Part shown: piece by piece, positions 1 to 13,200 of the stretch | Position numbering within the stretch: the first letter of the stretch is position 1 | Layout of the letters: every line of letters begins with the position of its first letter | Origin: Otis tarda | Lineage: Eukaryota > Chordata > Aves > Otidiformes > Otididae | Direction: 5' to 3' | DNA: 64,000 bases | Assembly: GCA_026413225.1 (NCBI GenBank) | Contig: CM048560.1 | Coordinates: 16,262,001-16,326,000, forward strand | Program-made: the position numbers and the translations under genes | Notes under the pieces: model-generated | Seen by the model: only the letters and a program-made list of their open reading frames with translations | Told to the model about the DNA's origin: nothing | Databases searched by the model: none

Positions 1-1069
1 CCATAGAAAGTCCGAGGCAGGATGGAGAGGAGAGTTGCTGGCAAACTACCTGCCTGTCTGAAGGAGTTATGTTTTTGAAGTGGGCTTGAACTAAGGTCTG
101 GTAACCTGCAGTAGGAACTCCACACAAACACCCAGAACTGCACACGCTACAGCCTTGGATAACCTCATAAGCAAGTCTGGCTTTGTAGTCTTGAGAGCAA
201 AAATATTCTGTACTAATGTGGCTTAAATCAAAGGCTGAAACATTTATTTTACTTGCTGGCAAATTTGTGCAGTTGAGTGCATGATGCATATCTTGATGAA
301 ATGTCTTGGAGGACAGCTGAAATGCATACCTGCCCTAGACCCTGAAGGTCAAACCTTCAACGAGATAGGTTCTTCCATGAAAGAATGGGAATTTTTTTTT
401 TTAAACTTGAACTTCTTTTTTTCCTTTTTCTTTCCTGCCTTACTGTTCAGCTGGAAAGAAGATGGAAGGGTGATACAGCCTGTGGATCTGCGCTGGCTGA
501 GGGTCTCATTCCAGCCTTCTGTGGTAGAACCTCTGGTGGTGCAAATCATTCCTGCTGCCGACAAAGCAGCGCAGCCGGGGCATCTGATAGCAACCAGAAT
601 TTGCCCGTGCAGTTATGTTCTCTTTCCCTCAACCCCTCTGACGTTTGGTGTTGTGTGTGCCTGTCTTGTAGACACCTCTTTCCTTGTGACAGTTTCATGG
701 TTGTGGTCAGGCTGATGGAGAGACTGTAAGAATTTGATATATTGAAGAATGTACCCATTTTCTGTAATACTGAGCTTACTGGTTTATCTGCTCACATTAG
801 GTCTGTCTCTATGGTTTTCTTTCAACAGCTCTTTATTCCCTGGTTCTTTGCTGTATTGTTACTCTAGCTTTTTTTTTTTTTCTTTCATTCTACATACTTG
901 TTCTTGTAAATAATCTTACATTGTTGCGAGCATGTGCGCTTCATTTTCAATAAGGCTGTTTGCTTGTAAGCTCATGTATCTTTTGGATCTGTGCCCCCCA
1001 GATATGGTGGTGATGGGTGCCATGTTAATAAGCGAAACAACAGGAAGAAACAGGCCTTGTTGTGACATC

Positions 1070-1093
1070 TTTTTTTTTTTTTTTTTTTTTTTT
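1070..1093. repeat. T24 homopolymer run
   Basis: A run of 24 T, followed about 100 bases later by a run of 16 A at 1197-1212. It is low-complexity sequence and no element was identified around it. Confidence 0.9.
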
Positions 1094-4000
1094 AAGAGGA
1101 ACTTCCCCTGACCTTGAACACTGTTTCCAAAAGCAATATAGGATCCTTCAAAGTATAATAGTGTCCTTCCACTGGAAGGTGAAGGACATGATCTTTAAAA
1201 AAAAAAAAAAAATTCTGGGAGTCACTCACACAAATTTATTTCTGTTTTAAACAGTATTTGCTGGGTATTTCCCAGAAGTAATTAAATTGTAAACTTTATT
1301 TTTTCCTCAAATTGTTTGTTGTCAGAGGTGTGGGGGTTTTTGTTTGTTTAAATTGTGGTTAGAGGATGAGAACCAAGGGACAGAGGCTGACTATTGAATT
1401 ATTAGAACTGAAGTAAAGCACAGACTGCTTACAACTTTTGAATGGATAGAGATTTCAGTCTCCACCTCCCTTTTCCTTCAGTTCTTTCTAACGATCAGCC
1501 AACTTCTGCCTCCCTTGGAAAACGACCCTACCCTGAGGTAGGTCCTCCACCTCAGCACAGCTGTTTGGTGTCCTATTCCTGTGTAAATTAAGTTTTTAAC
1601 CTGGTCTTCTGCCTGTCTCTCAACCAGCTCAATTGAGTCTGTGCCATTTCTGTGTGGTTTATGCATAAATAGTATTTTTATCTTTCAAAACCACACAAAA
1701 ATTCTAAAGAACTGTGAGTGTCAGAATACAGAGAAAGGTTATATATTTTAGAAGAGGTAGTTGTATCACAGACTTGGAACGGCTTGAACTCAGCAGGCTG
1801 CATTTTTCCTGTATCAGCAAGGCTCTGAAGCTAAAAACAGCTGAATTTCGGCAGCGGGGTTCTACACCTGTGGGGAGCAGTATGATGTAGGTCCTGATTC
1901 AGCAAAACAGCTGAGTGTATATCTAAGTGCTTTGCTGAACCAGAGCATTTATCAGTAAACATGGCAGTCTGATTCTTTGATTAAAACTGACTCTGGATGA
2001 TACCAAAGGAATTCTAAGAAATATCAAACCCATAATGCATTGTATAGATGCAGGCAAATAGCAGCGTTACCGAGTGTCTCTGGAGGGAAGTACTCAACTG
2101 ATGAAAAGTAGTTTTGCAGAAAATGTTATGGGATGACATAGTGAATGGCATTAGTCCTGGTCTTTCTAAGGAAATTTATTGAAGGTTTTTTTTTTAAAGA
2201 GAAACTTGTCATTAACAAATTCTAAGTGTCACATAATTACTGTATGAATACTGTGCTAAAAATAATTCTTTTGTTTTCTGAAGGGAATTGGGATTTGGAA
2301 TTTTGCTTGTAGATCTGTTAATATCCTTTCTGTTCTGTAGGCTCTTATTAACTCCTTCTTAGCTTCTCCATTTGTCATTTATCTTAAAAATAACACCAAC
2401 TCTTGATCTCTTCAATAAAAAAGCAAAAAGGGCACATTTAATTAACTAAAGGTGGTATTTTTGTCTTGTCCAATGCCAAGGAGAGGTACAGAAGTTTTCT
2501 GAACTCAAGAGTCTACAGAGTAAAGTGGTAGGTACTCTAGGACATACCTAAAAAAAAATGTCTTCTGACCAATATATATTTACTCTTTAATTTTTTTTCC
2601 ATTTTAAAATTATTCTTCTATCAAAATAATTAGTATTAGCATGTTGAACCTGCTTGCCTTGCCTCTACAGAATGATAACTTTATTTTGTACTTGCTTGTT
2701 TCTTTAACTGCAAAATAATATAAATTCCTGCATTTGGAGTAAGCAGGGCATGTGCAAGCACCAAACAGCACAGTTTTATCTGTTGCCACAGAGGCTCCAA
2801 GGGCTGTAGCACCCCAAACCCAACATTCTTGAACGTGATCCCAGGCTGTCTCACCAAGTAATGGAGCATCTGCTATTAGCAAAACAGTTGTTACTCTCAC
2901 ATGAAAAGTGTATTGAGTTTATGCAAGTCTTTTTCTTTTATAAGCTTTTTCCATGGAAATACATTTGCATGAATCGATGCTGCTGTTTTATCACTGATTG
3001 TGTTATAGTGTGGAGAGAATATAGGGACCTGATAAATTCCTTTCCAAAGAACAGAAATAATTTCATCCTCTGTAGCTAAATGACAATAAAAGGAACTGAA
3101 GGCCCTCAGGGTGTAAGTCATAGGAGAGATGAATTTGGAGTGGAAAAAAAAAAAAAATTTAAGACAAAGACTCTTTACTGTGTTTCATTACCTGAAGCCA
3201 TTGAGTTAAATTCCTCTTTGGTGTAAACTTGTTTTAAGTTAATGGAATTTCACCAAGGATAAATTTTGACCGCAGGTAACAAAAGCAAAGTTTTTTTAAA
3301 TTCCGTGAAGTGCAGCTGCTTCAAGCACAGTGTGCTTTTCTTCATATTTTAAAGTGTACTTTATAAAAGATGGAGCTATTCCCTTATTTGAGTGTTCCCT
3401 CACTACACTGTGAGACTGACTAATAGGCAGTTAATAAAACAGATATTTTACCTGTCAGGGATGGAAGCAACTAAACTGCAAATGTCATTACTCCCATTAT
3501 TGGAAACAGTGCATAGAAGAATTAACAAATAAAGAAATTCACAGTTAGATAATGGAAACATTTGTAGGGTTTGTGGCTGGTTTACCTCTTCAGCAAAAAG
3601 TTTACTTTCATCTGGAAGGATTTGGTGTTTTGGTGTTAGGGTTTTTTTTGTTGTTGTTGTTTTCTTTTTAATTTTTTTTATGAATTTACTTAATGCTGGG
3701 AGCCAAGAATGGGTGACGAATTGATTTTGTGGTTATCTTCACTTCTCATCCTCTTTTCTTATTCTTCACTTTCTAGATCACCAAATTTGCCTTGTGTCTG
3801 GAAAGGATGGCTGATGCAATTTATTTTGCAATTATTTTCTTTTATATTATTAATTTCCACTTAAATGGAGCAGTAAAACCGATGTCCTACTAGAGGTTCT
3901 CCTCAGGCTATTTTGATTCAAGCTGCTAAGTCAAGCTGACCTTTTTCCCTGCACAAAGCCTTTCACTAATGTGTAGAAGTCAGCGGGGGTGAATGGCCAC

Positions 4001-5127
4001 ATAGCATCACAATGTCACGGCAGTTCTGTAGGCGTCAGCAAGGGTATGGAAGTGAGTAAAGATGAGAAGGTTATTTGAAAATGTGGCTATTGCTGAAGTC
4101 AGTTTGCACGTCTGGGGTTACTGTAAGGAAATATGTAGAAGATGAGACTTCTACGGCAATGGCCACACATTGTACATACTTGTGTGCGTGGCGTGTGTTT
4201 AGCCCAAATGGGCGATTCCTGGTTACTCTTGGGAAACGTTTGCTCTGAAGCACGACACCTCTGCGTGGCTGAGAGCACTGCTGGGGAGGGGTGCTGCCGG
4301 CTCTGCTCTCTCCCAGGGCAGCGGTGGAGTCTTCTCTGGCCCGCTGACTGATGTGCACTTTTCACACACCAACACAGCTGCCCTGTGTGACTCAATGTGC
4401 GCGTGTTCATCTTGTGTGGTGACTAAATGTGAATGCTTGTGTCTGAAGGACCCTTGAGAGAGGGTGGAGTGAATCACGGCTGTCAGAGTGACTCTTCCTG
4501 GCCGTGGCTGTCTTCAGCCATCAGCAGGGTCTCCTGGAAACAAACGCAGCGATGGCCGAGCCAGCATCTGGGTCAGTTCTTCTTGTGGAGTCCCTGTGGC
4601 CTGATGGCCACAGGTGTATTAAGTGCATAGGGCTAGCCTATGAGCTTCGGCTTTTGGCTGAAAGATGAAAGGCTTGTGTCTGGGTTAGTGACTTTTGCTG
4701 TGATTTTTGCACCAGTCCTTTAATCTCTCAATCTTGGTCTCTTGATCTGTAAGGCAGATGCGATCTGCCCCATCGTCTTCCACACAGGACTGTTTGAAGG
4801 GCTAATGTAATAGCTTAGAAGTACTTGGATCACATCAGTGCTAGCTGCTGTTATCTCATTAATTCTTCAAAACCTCCCCCTGCCCTTTTTTGGAGTCATG
4901 AATATGGGATAGGTTTTATTTAAAGATCTGTCAAACCTCTTGCCTGCCTTGCTTCTGTTTAGACTAATGGATGCTGAACTGCAGAAGTTCTTTGTGATCT
5001 CAGATAAGGAAGAAGCTGGTTGAAGTTTTGGCAAGTCATAAATTAGTTATGATGTCCTGAGGAGAGTCTTAACTGATAGAGCTGCTTCTCTTTTCTCTTT
5101 CTTCTCTTGCCATGCCAACCCCTGTTT

Positions 5128-5198
5128 AAAAAAAAAAAAAAAACAACAACAAAAAAAAAACAAAAAACAAACACAAAAACAAAAAAAGAAAGAAAAAC
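5128..5198. repeat. A-rich low-complexity tract
   Basis: The tract starts with sixteen A and continues as (aac)n and A runs interrupted by c and g for about 70 bases. It could be the decayed poly(A) tail of a retrocopy, but no gene-like sequence was recognised upstream of it, so it is listed as a simple repeat. Confidence 0.85.
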
Positions 5199-8100
5199 CA
5201 CCGCTATTTTTACAGGAAGTAGAATCAGTCATACTCAAAGCAAGGGGGTGGGAAATGTGAGACCACTCTTACTTTGCTGTAGGCAAAAGGATTTTCAGGT
5301 GGAATGTGACTTTTCATGCATCCTTAGAAGAAGCAAGTAGGACTACATTACATCCTCTGCATAGCTTGAGCAGCGTCTTAGAGATTTAGTATGTGGGTTC
5401 AGTTTCTTGCATTAGGGCAGACTTTGGAGATGATTTGTTAAACTATGTAGTTTGTAAAAGTTGACAGTTATCTGCGTTTTCTGCTTTGCAATGTTAGATG
5501 AGTCTGGCAAAATTTCCTTTTATAGCACTAATGAATTCAAAGCAGTAATTAATTGTTCTGTGGGTTATTTTTACCCTCAAGCTGAAAAAGTAATGGGTAT
5601 TTGAGAAAATTGGCAAGAAAACTGTTCAGAGATTATCTTGAATATTACTTGTCTCAGTTGCTTTTTGGAACTGGGCCAGTAGTAGTTGTTTTTCTTGTTG
5701 AAATTGTGCTCGTGGCCATATTGTTCTCTCTATTCGCTCTTATTCTCCCAGCGCTAATGTTTGATCTCTGTGATAACATGTATCATCACAGACTGAAGCA
5801 AGAGAGCTAAAATATGCATCATAGGAAGGACTCAGGTTTTTTAAAAGATTACAATTGTCTAAACCGTAACACCTAGGCAAATGTTTCTCCAGCATCTCTT
5901 GTTAAAAGGCCAGCTGACTGACTTTAGTAATAGCTTTTAGAACAAGAAAAAAAAGTAACTAAAATGGTCAGAATATGGAACACTTCATACTAGTAGCAGC
6001 AAAATAAAAGCAGTCCTGAAGAAGACCCTGTTCTGCTGCTTGTGAATTCTCTTGAATTTGTGTTCTCTCTTATTTTTTGAAATTATCAAAGCTATCAAAG
6101 CTAGTTGTTTAAGCAATTTCATGGCCAAAGTTAAAACAACGTTTAAGACTCTCTGTGATGGTTGCTTTTGAATAAAAGAATTTAAAAAACTGAAGTTCCT
6201 TGATTCTAGATCTGTTACACTTACTGGATCTCAAAAGTACCTTTGCAGAAAGAAGCATGTGAGTAAGCCAGCTCTTATGAATGCTAGACTGAACTTCAAA
6301 TTTATTAATATGATTCAGGAGAAAAGTATTCTAATGAAACAATTCTGAGTATTGAGCTGCTTGATGATGATGTTAAAATCTTCCTGTATGCAGAGAGAAC
6401 CTAACCAGCTGATTCTTCTGTTTGTTCAACATCACACAGCACTACGCAAAAGTGTTCAGCAAAAAAAATTATCTAAGACATTTCAAGTAAAGATTGCTAA
6501 CAAAGAACTTTTTTTTTTTCCCCTACCCCTGCCTCGAGGAGTCCGAGAAGGTAGCTTCCCTCTTTTTCCAGAGAAATAATAGTGCACTTAAGATGTTTTT
6601 ATAGGTCAAGCGTTCATGTATCTATCTATGATTTGACAAGATTACTCAAAGAAGAAGTAGAATGAAATCAGGATTTAATTATTAGGGAGGATTTATGAGC
6701 AGTGAATCAATGCATTTTGGCCTAGGGGACTGGATTAACTTAATTAGAGCAATAAACCTTTTTTGTTCTAGTCGACTGAACTGATTAAGTTGACTCAGTT
6801 CTGACACCTGTGTTGTCTCTCTGTTCCAGTTGCTTTCATTAAATTTTTGAAAGGAGCAATGTTCTGTTCCAGTAGAAGGGATATGATTTTTTCTCTAGTG
6901 CTCCATGGTGCCAGCCTGTGTGCTGGTGTGCCAGTGCTCCCTGGTGGGGTCCCTTGCTGGAATGCTGCTCTGAGGATTCAGTTTGCTGCTTCATGGGCTA
7001 CAAGCCCTCGCAACTGGGAAGGGTTCATGTTCAGACCTTAACTTCTGCACAGAGTCACTACATCTTCTGCTCTTTAATCCTATTCTAAAGCACTCAGTAG
7101 GTGTCTGATCCTGGTATGTTTGTATAATGTTATGTCTCTAGGACAATTTTATGGCAGAAATTTAGCACAGCTCCTTTTTCCTTAATATAATTAATTCAAC
7201 GGTTCATGTCGTGAAGTGGTAACAATGCAGCTGTCCTGAGCGGAAATCTTTTGATACTCCTCCTCCATGTGATACATGGGTTTGTTTGCTTTTTCTTCCT
7301 ATCCACTTCTTGTTAGGTCCCCCACACTATTTTGTTAAATAGGCTGTGACTTGTACAGTTAGAGAGAGATTTAGGGGGAACCTGCTGTGCAGGGGCTGTA
7401 GTGCCAATGAAGGGGCTCGTGCTATTACTCACTTTCAGCTGGACCCTGCAATGACTGTGATGCTCTCTGCTTCTCTCTTTCCTTGAGGGTACATTCTTCC
7501 TCCTGTGTCTAATAACTCATTGTAATTGTCTGTATCCAAGATTAGTATGTTTTCTCTAGTTAGGGTGATCTCATCACTAATGAGTATTTGATGCCTTTGT
7601 CATGCTCCCAGTATACTTGTAGAGCAGCTGGCACAGACTTTTTAAACAACCATCCTTGTGATTTCCTGGATAATCTCAAAGAACATTTAAATACAACAGT
7701 GTAGTTACATTGAAAGTTTTTAGTATAAACATTTTTTTTTTCCATACAAGGTATTGTGGGTTGTGTATGGGGTCTCTCTTTGTGTTTATGGTGAATGGAA
7801 ACTGCAGTTGACTGTCCTATGTGGTTGACTAAACTGTTAATTATTATATTAAGGTCAGTTAAAGAATTGGTGAATGAGAATACACTTCTGTGCTTTATTT
7901 CTGGATATATTTGATTTGTTACTGTAGCCATGTTACTCAGAGAAAAGGGTGTTTGTGCTCAACAGGAACTTTGTTCTTCTTTTCCAGCCAAGCTTGTGGC
8001 ACTGGTGGCAGGGCTGAGAGTAATGGGTCAGCTGAACTGCTCTGCCTTGTTTCTCTCTTATTATGAGTCAGGTCTGTGTTGACCTCGGCGAGGGTGTCTG

Positions 8101-10204
8101 TTCAGTTGTTTGTATCCTGTTAGAAAAATGTTGGTACCACTTTAGGTACCACTCCACCAAAGGAGTGACTTTAGAAAAGCAGGGATGCAGTCAGGCTTAT
8201 GCTTAACCAAGTAACTTCCATTGCAGTGTAATGGTAAGACTTCCTCGACGTTGTATGACCAGTAAATTATCACGGATCTCCTGAGATGTTAGTAAAATAA
8301 TGGATTTAACTTCATTGAAGGATTTAACAACCAGTCCACTAACAGGAAGAACAAGTTTCAGCCTGGCTTCTCTGTGCTTACGTGAGAGCTTTTGAAGTCC
8401 TAGAAGAGTGGTTGGTTTTCCCTGCACCTTCATGATTGCTAGAGCAAATACCTTGAAGGTGGGTGACGGGCAGTGGAGTCTCCCTTTTTTGCAGCAGCTA
8501 GTATTTGTTCTTTCTCTTAGAGAGGTAGAATATTGAAGTATTGTTCAAGTATTTTGAGTAGTATGGTCTGTGGTTCACCTGGTGACACAGTTAGACATCA
8601 ACTGACAAGTAAAACATGTCCTGTCAGAATTGCAGCATAAGGCAACAAAACAATTTGATTTACTGGCATAACTACACCTCCTTACCCAAAAGTACACCAT
8701 AAGCTGACAGAAATGCTTTTTTGTTCATGTAACTATAGCCATAAGGAGCGTTTGCCAACCTAGCAGAGTTTCCAACAGTGATATACAATACGTTATGGAA
8801 AGGAAATGCACCGCTGTACAATGCAGTGTTGAAGCTTGCATGCTTTTCCTATTAAAGTTGTTGAATAAGTGAGAGGCGGCAGTGCTGGTCAGGACTTGAG
8901 CTGGAACCCTCCACACTCAGTGCCTTATGCTACAGTGCTGGCAAGTGAAAGCTTGAAACACAGGAGCTTATCTAAACCCTACCAAACAATATGAAAAGAA
9001 ACCTTACAATGACTTAACTGGGCTCTGTGTTAAGGTCTTTGCTTGGTTTTTGTTTGTATTAAAATTCCATTTATTTAATATCAAAATTTTGTGAGCTGTG
9101 AAATACAGTCCCTAGCTCTTGTTTTTTCCCCAAAACCAAAACCTGACATTACCTTCTAATTACGGATATGTTGAAATGGATTGGTTTAATGTTATTTTCT
9201 TCTAAAAAAGTAATAGTAATAATCTAGGTATGTGAGATGGCTAGAAGTGGCCACTTTCAGACTGTTACAAATTCCAGCAAAACAGATTTTACTGTATGAA
9301 CTGCCACCACCAAGTGCTGACTCAAGATAGCTTTTACGTGTACCTCTAATGTTTAGCAGGAGAGAGATTACTCATTTTATTTAATGGCCTTTCTCGGGGA
9401 CTGTTTCAAAGCTTGCAAAGCGTGTATGAGGACCCACAGACTGCTGACTCCACTGCAAAGTTATTTTAAATCTAGTAAGTTCCAGGATATTGTGACTGTT
9501 TTCTAAATAATGCTATCCTTTACTGGTTGTACTTGAAAACAAAGTTATGCTGTTCTAAGTGTTGCCAAGTCACTTTGAAAGTCTCACAGTAAGGTTTCTC
9601 ACTGCTCACCCTACATGCAGGGCTGGGCTGTTGGTTTGTCTTTTTGTTGGAAGGGAAAAGCCACCCTGCTCGCTGAGGTTCTGCTTCCAGTTAAGTCATG
9701 TGGCAAGAAAGTTTCTGTGATCTTACAGCATCAGCATCCTCAGGCTTTTACATTTAGTTAATATTTTGTGGCTAGTTTTTACGGAATCTACCTGCATTTC
9801 TTTTTTCCTGAGGTCATCTTTGATTGTTTTAGAGCATCTAGAGTTTTTGTGTACCAGGAGAGACAATGAATTGTATTCCATCGCTGGCAGTCAGGTTCCC
9901 TGGGTGCGTCCCTGCCATCTGTAGTGTCAAGGGGGCTCTTCCCTTCTTCAGGCAAGTCCTTAAACAGGAGTTGAACCCTTGCTGTACAGGGAGACGGATT
10001 TCGACATCTGTGGGGTCTCTGCAAGGGAAGCACTTTAGATGTGCATGTGAACATTCTATATTTTTGTGAAACCTGAATCGGCTTTGAGGTTCCCTGAGAC
10101 TTTTTTCCAGGCAGCAGTGATACTAAGAACCTTATAAAGGCTGTGTTAGCGTTGGGCACAAATGACTTATTTCCTGAGTTAAAACTCCTTTCCCCAACTT
10201 CCCC

Positions 10205-10233
10205 TTTTTTTTTCTTTCTTTTTTTTTTTTTTT
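10205..10233. repeat. T-rich tract (T9 C T3 C T15)
   Basis: A nearly pure T stretch broken by two C. It is a simple low-complexity repeat with no associated gene recognised. Confidence 0.85.
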
Positions 10234-13200
10234 AAAGCAAAAGTCAATAAAAGATTATTTGAGAAGAAGAGCCATTGTGATTTCATATGGAGGCCATCTC
10301 AGTTCTCCTTTTATATCTGATGCTCGCCTGGGAGTATATGCTGTACTTGTATTCTGGGCTTGAATTGTTTTCAACTTATTAATAGTTTTGAAAATGCGTT
10401 TAACAGTTAACTGCCAATGTGCATGCTCTTTTTGGTTACAGTTAACGAGCAGCTGGTCAGTACATTAACAAAATGTGGACTTGGTTAACTCTTGTAGAAC
10501 CACATCTCTGCATTTCTTCAAATGCACTTGTCAGAACTATATGGGGAGAAATCCGGTAGGATAAAACAAAGGGCACGTGCTTAATAAGGGAAGAAATGAG
10601 CAGAAGGAAGTCAAGTAGGAGAAAATCTTTTTGTATTTTGGAAAGGAAGAAGGGGACCAACTAGCAGGGCATGAGTTGTTTCCTAGATAGAAGATGAGTG
10701 AGTGGTAGCATTTAGTAAGAAACTCTTTAAACAAAACTTTTTCTCAAGGGAAATGGAAAGAGAGACTTTAGTCAGTAATTAATTTAAGAGCTCTGGCTGA
10801 TATTGCAGATAGCCCTTTGAGAGATATTTCTTAAGTGAGCAATTTTACTTGTTCGTTGAGAGTGATTTTGTTTTGGTGTGGGGTTTGTTTAATTTCTGGT
10901 AGAGGTCTGGAGGGCAGAGAAGAACCTCAAAGGTACCAGTTAAGTGTTTTATCTTACAATTGAATTTCTGTTCTTTTATGATTACTTTAACAGTTTTGAA
11001 AATCTCATTACTGGATTCCTTCTGTCAACATTTACATTTTAGATAATCAAAATTATGCATGTCCAGTGATGACCCTTTCTCTTTTCAGTGAAGAAGAGGC
11101 GCAAGTATAGGATATATACGGCCAAATCTTTTTACATGTGGCTGCCATCTGCGTGAGCTAAATTACTCCCTATGAAACAGGCATACTACAATATGCACGC
11201 TCTCTGTTCTGTACAAAGTTCTGCTCCCAAGTTGTTTAGAGTCATCCTTTCTCACTCTCCATTTAGTCCTTTCTCTGGCAAATCTCCCATGGACCTCATC
11301 TGGATTCTTGCCTGATTAAGGACTAACAGCTTGACCCTGTGAGATAATAAAAAACCAGCATCCTCACAAGAATCTACAGATCTCAATGGGAGTTGGAGGC
11401 AGTATGTGCTGCTAAAGTGTTCAGCATGTACGCTGGGTTTAAGGTAATGATTTCAGGACTTGGCTCTGTTACAGTATACATACTTGCTGGCCCTAACTTG
11501 ATTAAGCTGCAAGTATATTACCATGATTTGAATCCTCTATGGAAAGGAAAACACGTGGTCTCTCTGTGGATTTTGTGGCTTATTTAGAATGAATTTTCAT
11601 TTTCTGAATGTGTATATTGAGATGTTCCTCAGCAGAAAATTCCAGTTTGTTGGTACTCATATTCTTTTGGAGCTGTTTTCCTAAAAGCAGGGATCCAAGA
11701 GAGCAGATTTCTTTGGGAAGCGGAGACGATGAAATTGTAAGATCAAGGAAGGGTTGTAACTTTGACTCTTATTGCACACAGCCTTCCAAAATGATTCACA
11801 GTTTCCTTAAAAGATTCCGGTATCTCCAGGTTTTTTTTTAAAAACAAAGAAACACAAAGCTAATTATCACATCCTGGAAGAAAACACATTACAGAATTAG
11901 GCCATGTAATGAGATAATGAGAACAGTTGGGTAGTGACCTTCAGCTGTTTGTGTGGATAATGCTCTTTAGACTTTCTTTATTTTAACAGAGCGGACTACT
12001 CAAAACCAAGGCTTTTTGTTCAAAAAGGAAAAACAGAACTCGCACAGAAACCCCCACAGTTAGAAGGGGGAAATAAGTATTGAAGTTCCCACACAATCCC
12101 CAAATTAGCTTTTAATTAAAAACAGGTAAGTGTATAATGCAGTTTAATTTGCAAATGATTTCTGAGATAAGAAAAAAGTTGTTCTTTAATGTTGTAATAC
12201 TGCTTATATGTTTCTATCTGAATGCTACTGTGCCTAGGCATAAGGAGGAGTCTGAAACTTAATTTTAGGTTGAAGGGATAACCCTAGAAAACAAAAGCTT
12301 CTTGAGTTGAAGGCTACAGCATGGCACTGGATGCCTACCAAGAAAATAACTTTGTATTGGAAAGCAAACCACAAACATAGGTAGTATTTAATTAAAGCAA
12401 CATTTGTTGAAAATGCAGATTTATGTGCTACCTAAAGAACTAGGCAGCTTTTTGGTGGTAAAGCTCTTTCAGTCTGTTTCTACGAAAACTTTTTTTTGTG
12501 CATATAGTATTTCCCTGCACCCCTCCATAATTGGCTTCATACAGGGTTCATGGAGCTGGGTTACACTGTGATTTGGACACGTGGTAGTATCTGGTCAAAC
12601 AAGATAACACTTGTGTGTTAGAACACATCACACTCGTTATCTTCCTCCAACATGGACTTCTGGTGTGATGACCTAGTGACACGTAGTGTTTACACAGATA
12701 GGAATAGCTGAGCTGGATGCTTGTAAGTCAGGGATATCTTTTTGTAAAGGCCCAAATGATGCCTCCCCCAAAGAGATTGTCATGAAAAAAAAGTATGAAA
12801 CAAAGACTGGCAAAGGCATTCTTCAACATGCAGCAGGGTGTACAAGATTATATTAACCAATAAATTTGTGGTTGTTTCATTTTTACTGTAGAGGCTTAAA
12901 GAAGTAAATATAGGGTTTGACTGAGAAGTGAGAAGCTGTGAAAAGAAATGTCGAAGGTGAAGACTGTGAAGGGAAGAACTGGAGGAAATAAAGCATAATT
13001 TCTCTTATCAAATCTATATCATACAGTTCATGGATATCACTGATACCTGGGGGAAAGCAGGAAGGAGGAGGCATAAGGGCTTCCCCCTCACCTTGTAAAT
13101 GCCTTTGGCAGGCTTCAGCTGGGGAAGTCCTCTGTGTCCCCCAGCCCGCCTGGAAAGGAGCTGGTGGGGGTGCAGTGCCTGGAAGAGGAGGGAGCATGTG

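Noticed and set aside
281..715. 144-codon open frame on the + strand
   Set aside because: It runs through T-homopolymers (FFF-rich), has no recognised domain, and overlaps other open frames of similar quality in other frames.
5601..5810. Hydrophobic 69-codon frame resembling a membrane protein (VVVVFLVEIVLVAILFSLFA)
   Set aside because: It starts from a non-ATG codon in T-rich intronic sequence, where random frames naturally encode Leu, Val and Phe. There is no recognised family and no splice context that would join it to TGFBR3.
12120..12132. Good splice donor match acag|gtaagtg
   Set aside because: The sequence before it is AT-rich with no ATG-led hydrophobic frame and no coding stretch ending in the phase required by the exon at 29598, so it is a likely cryptic site.
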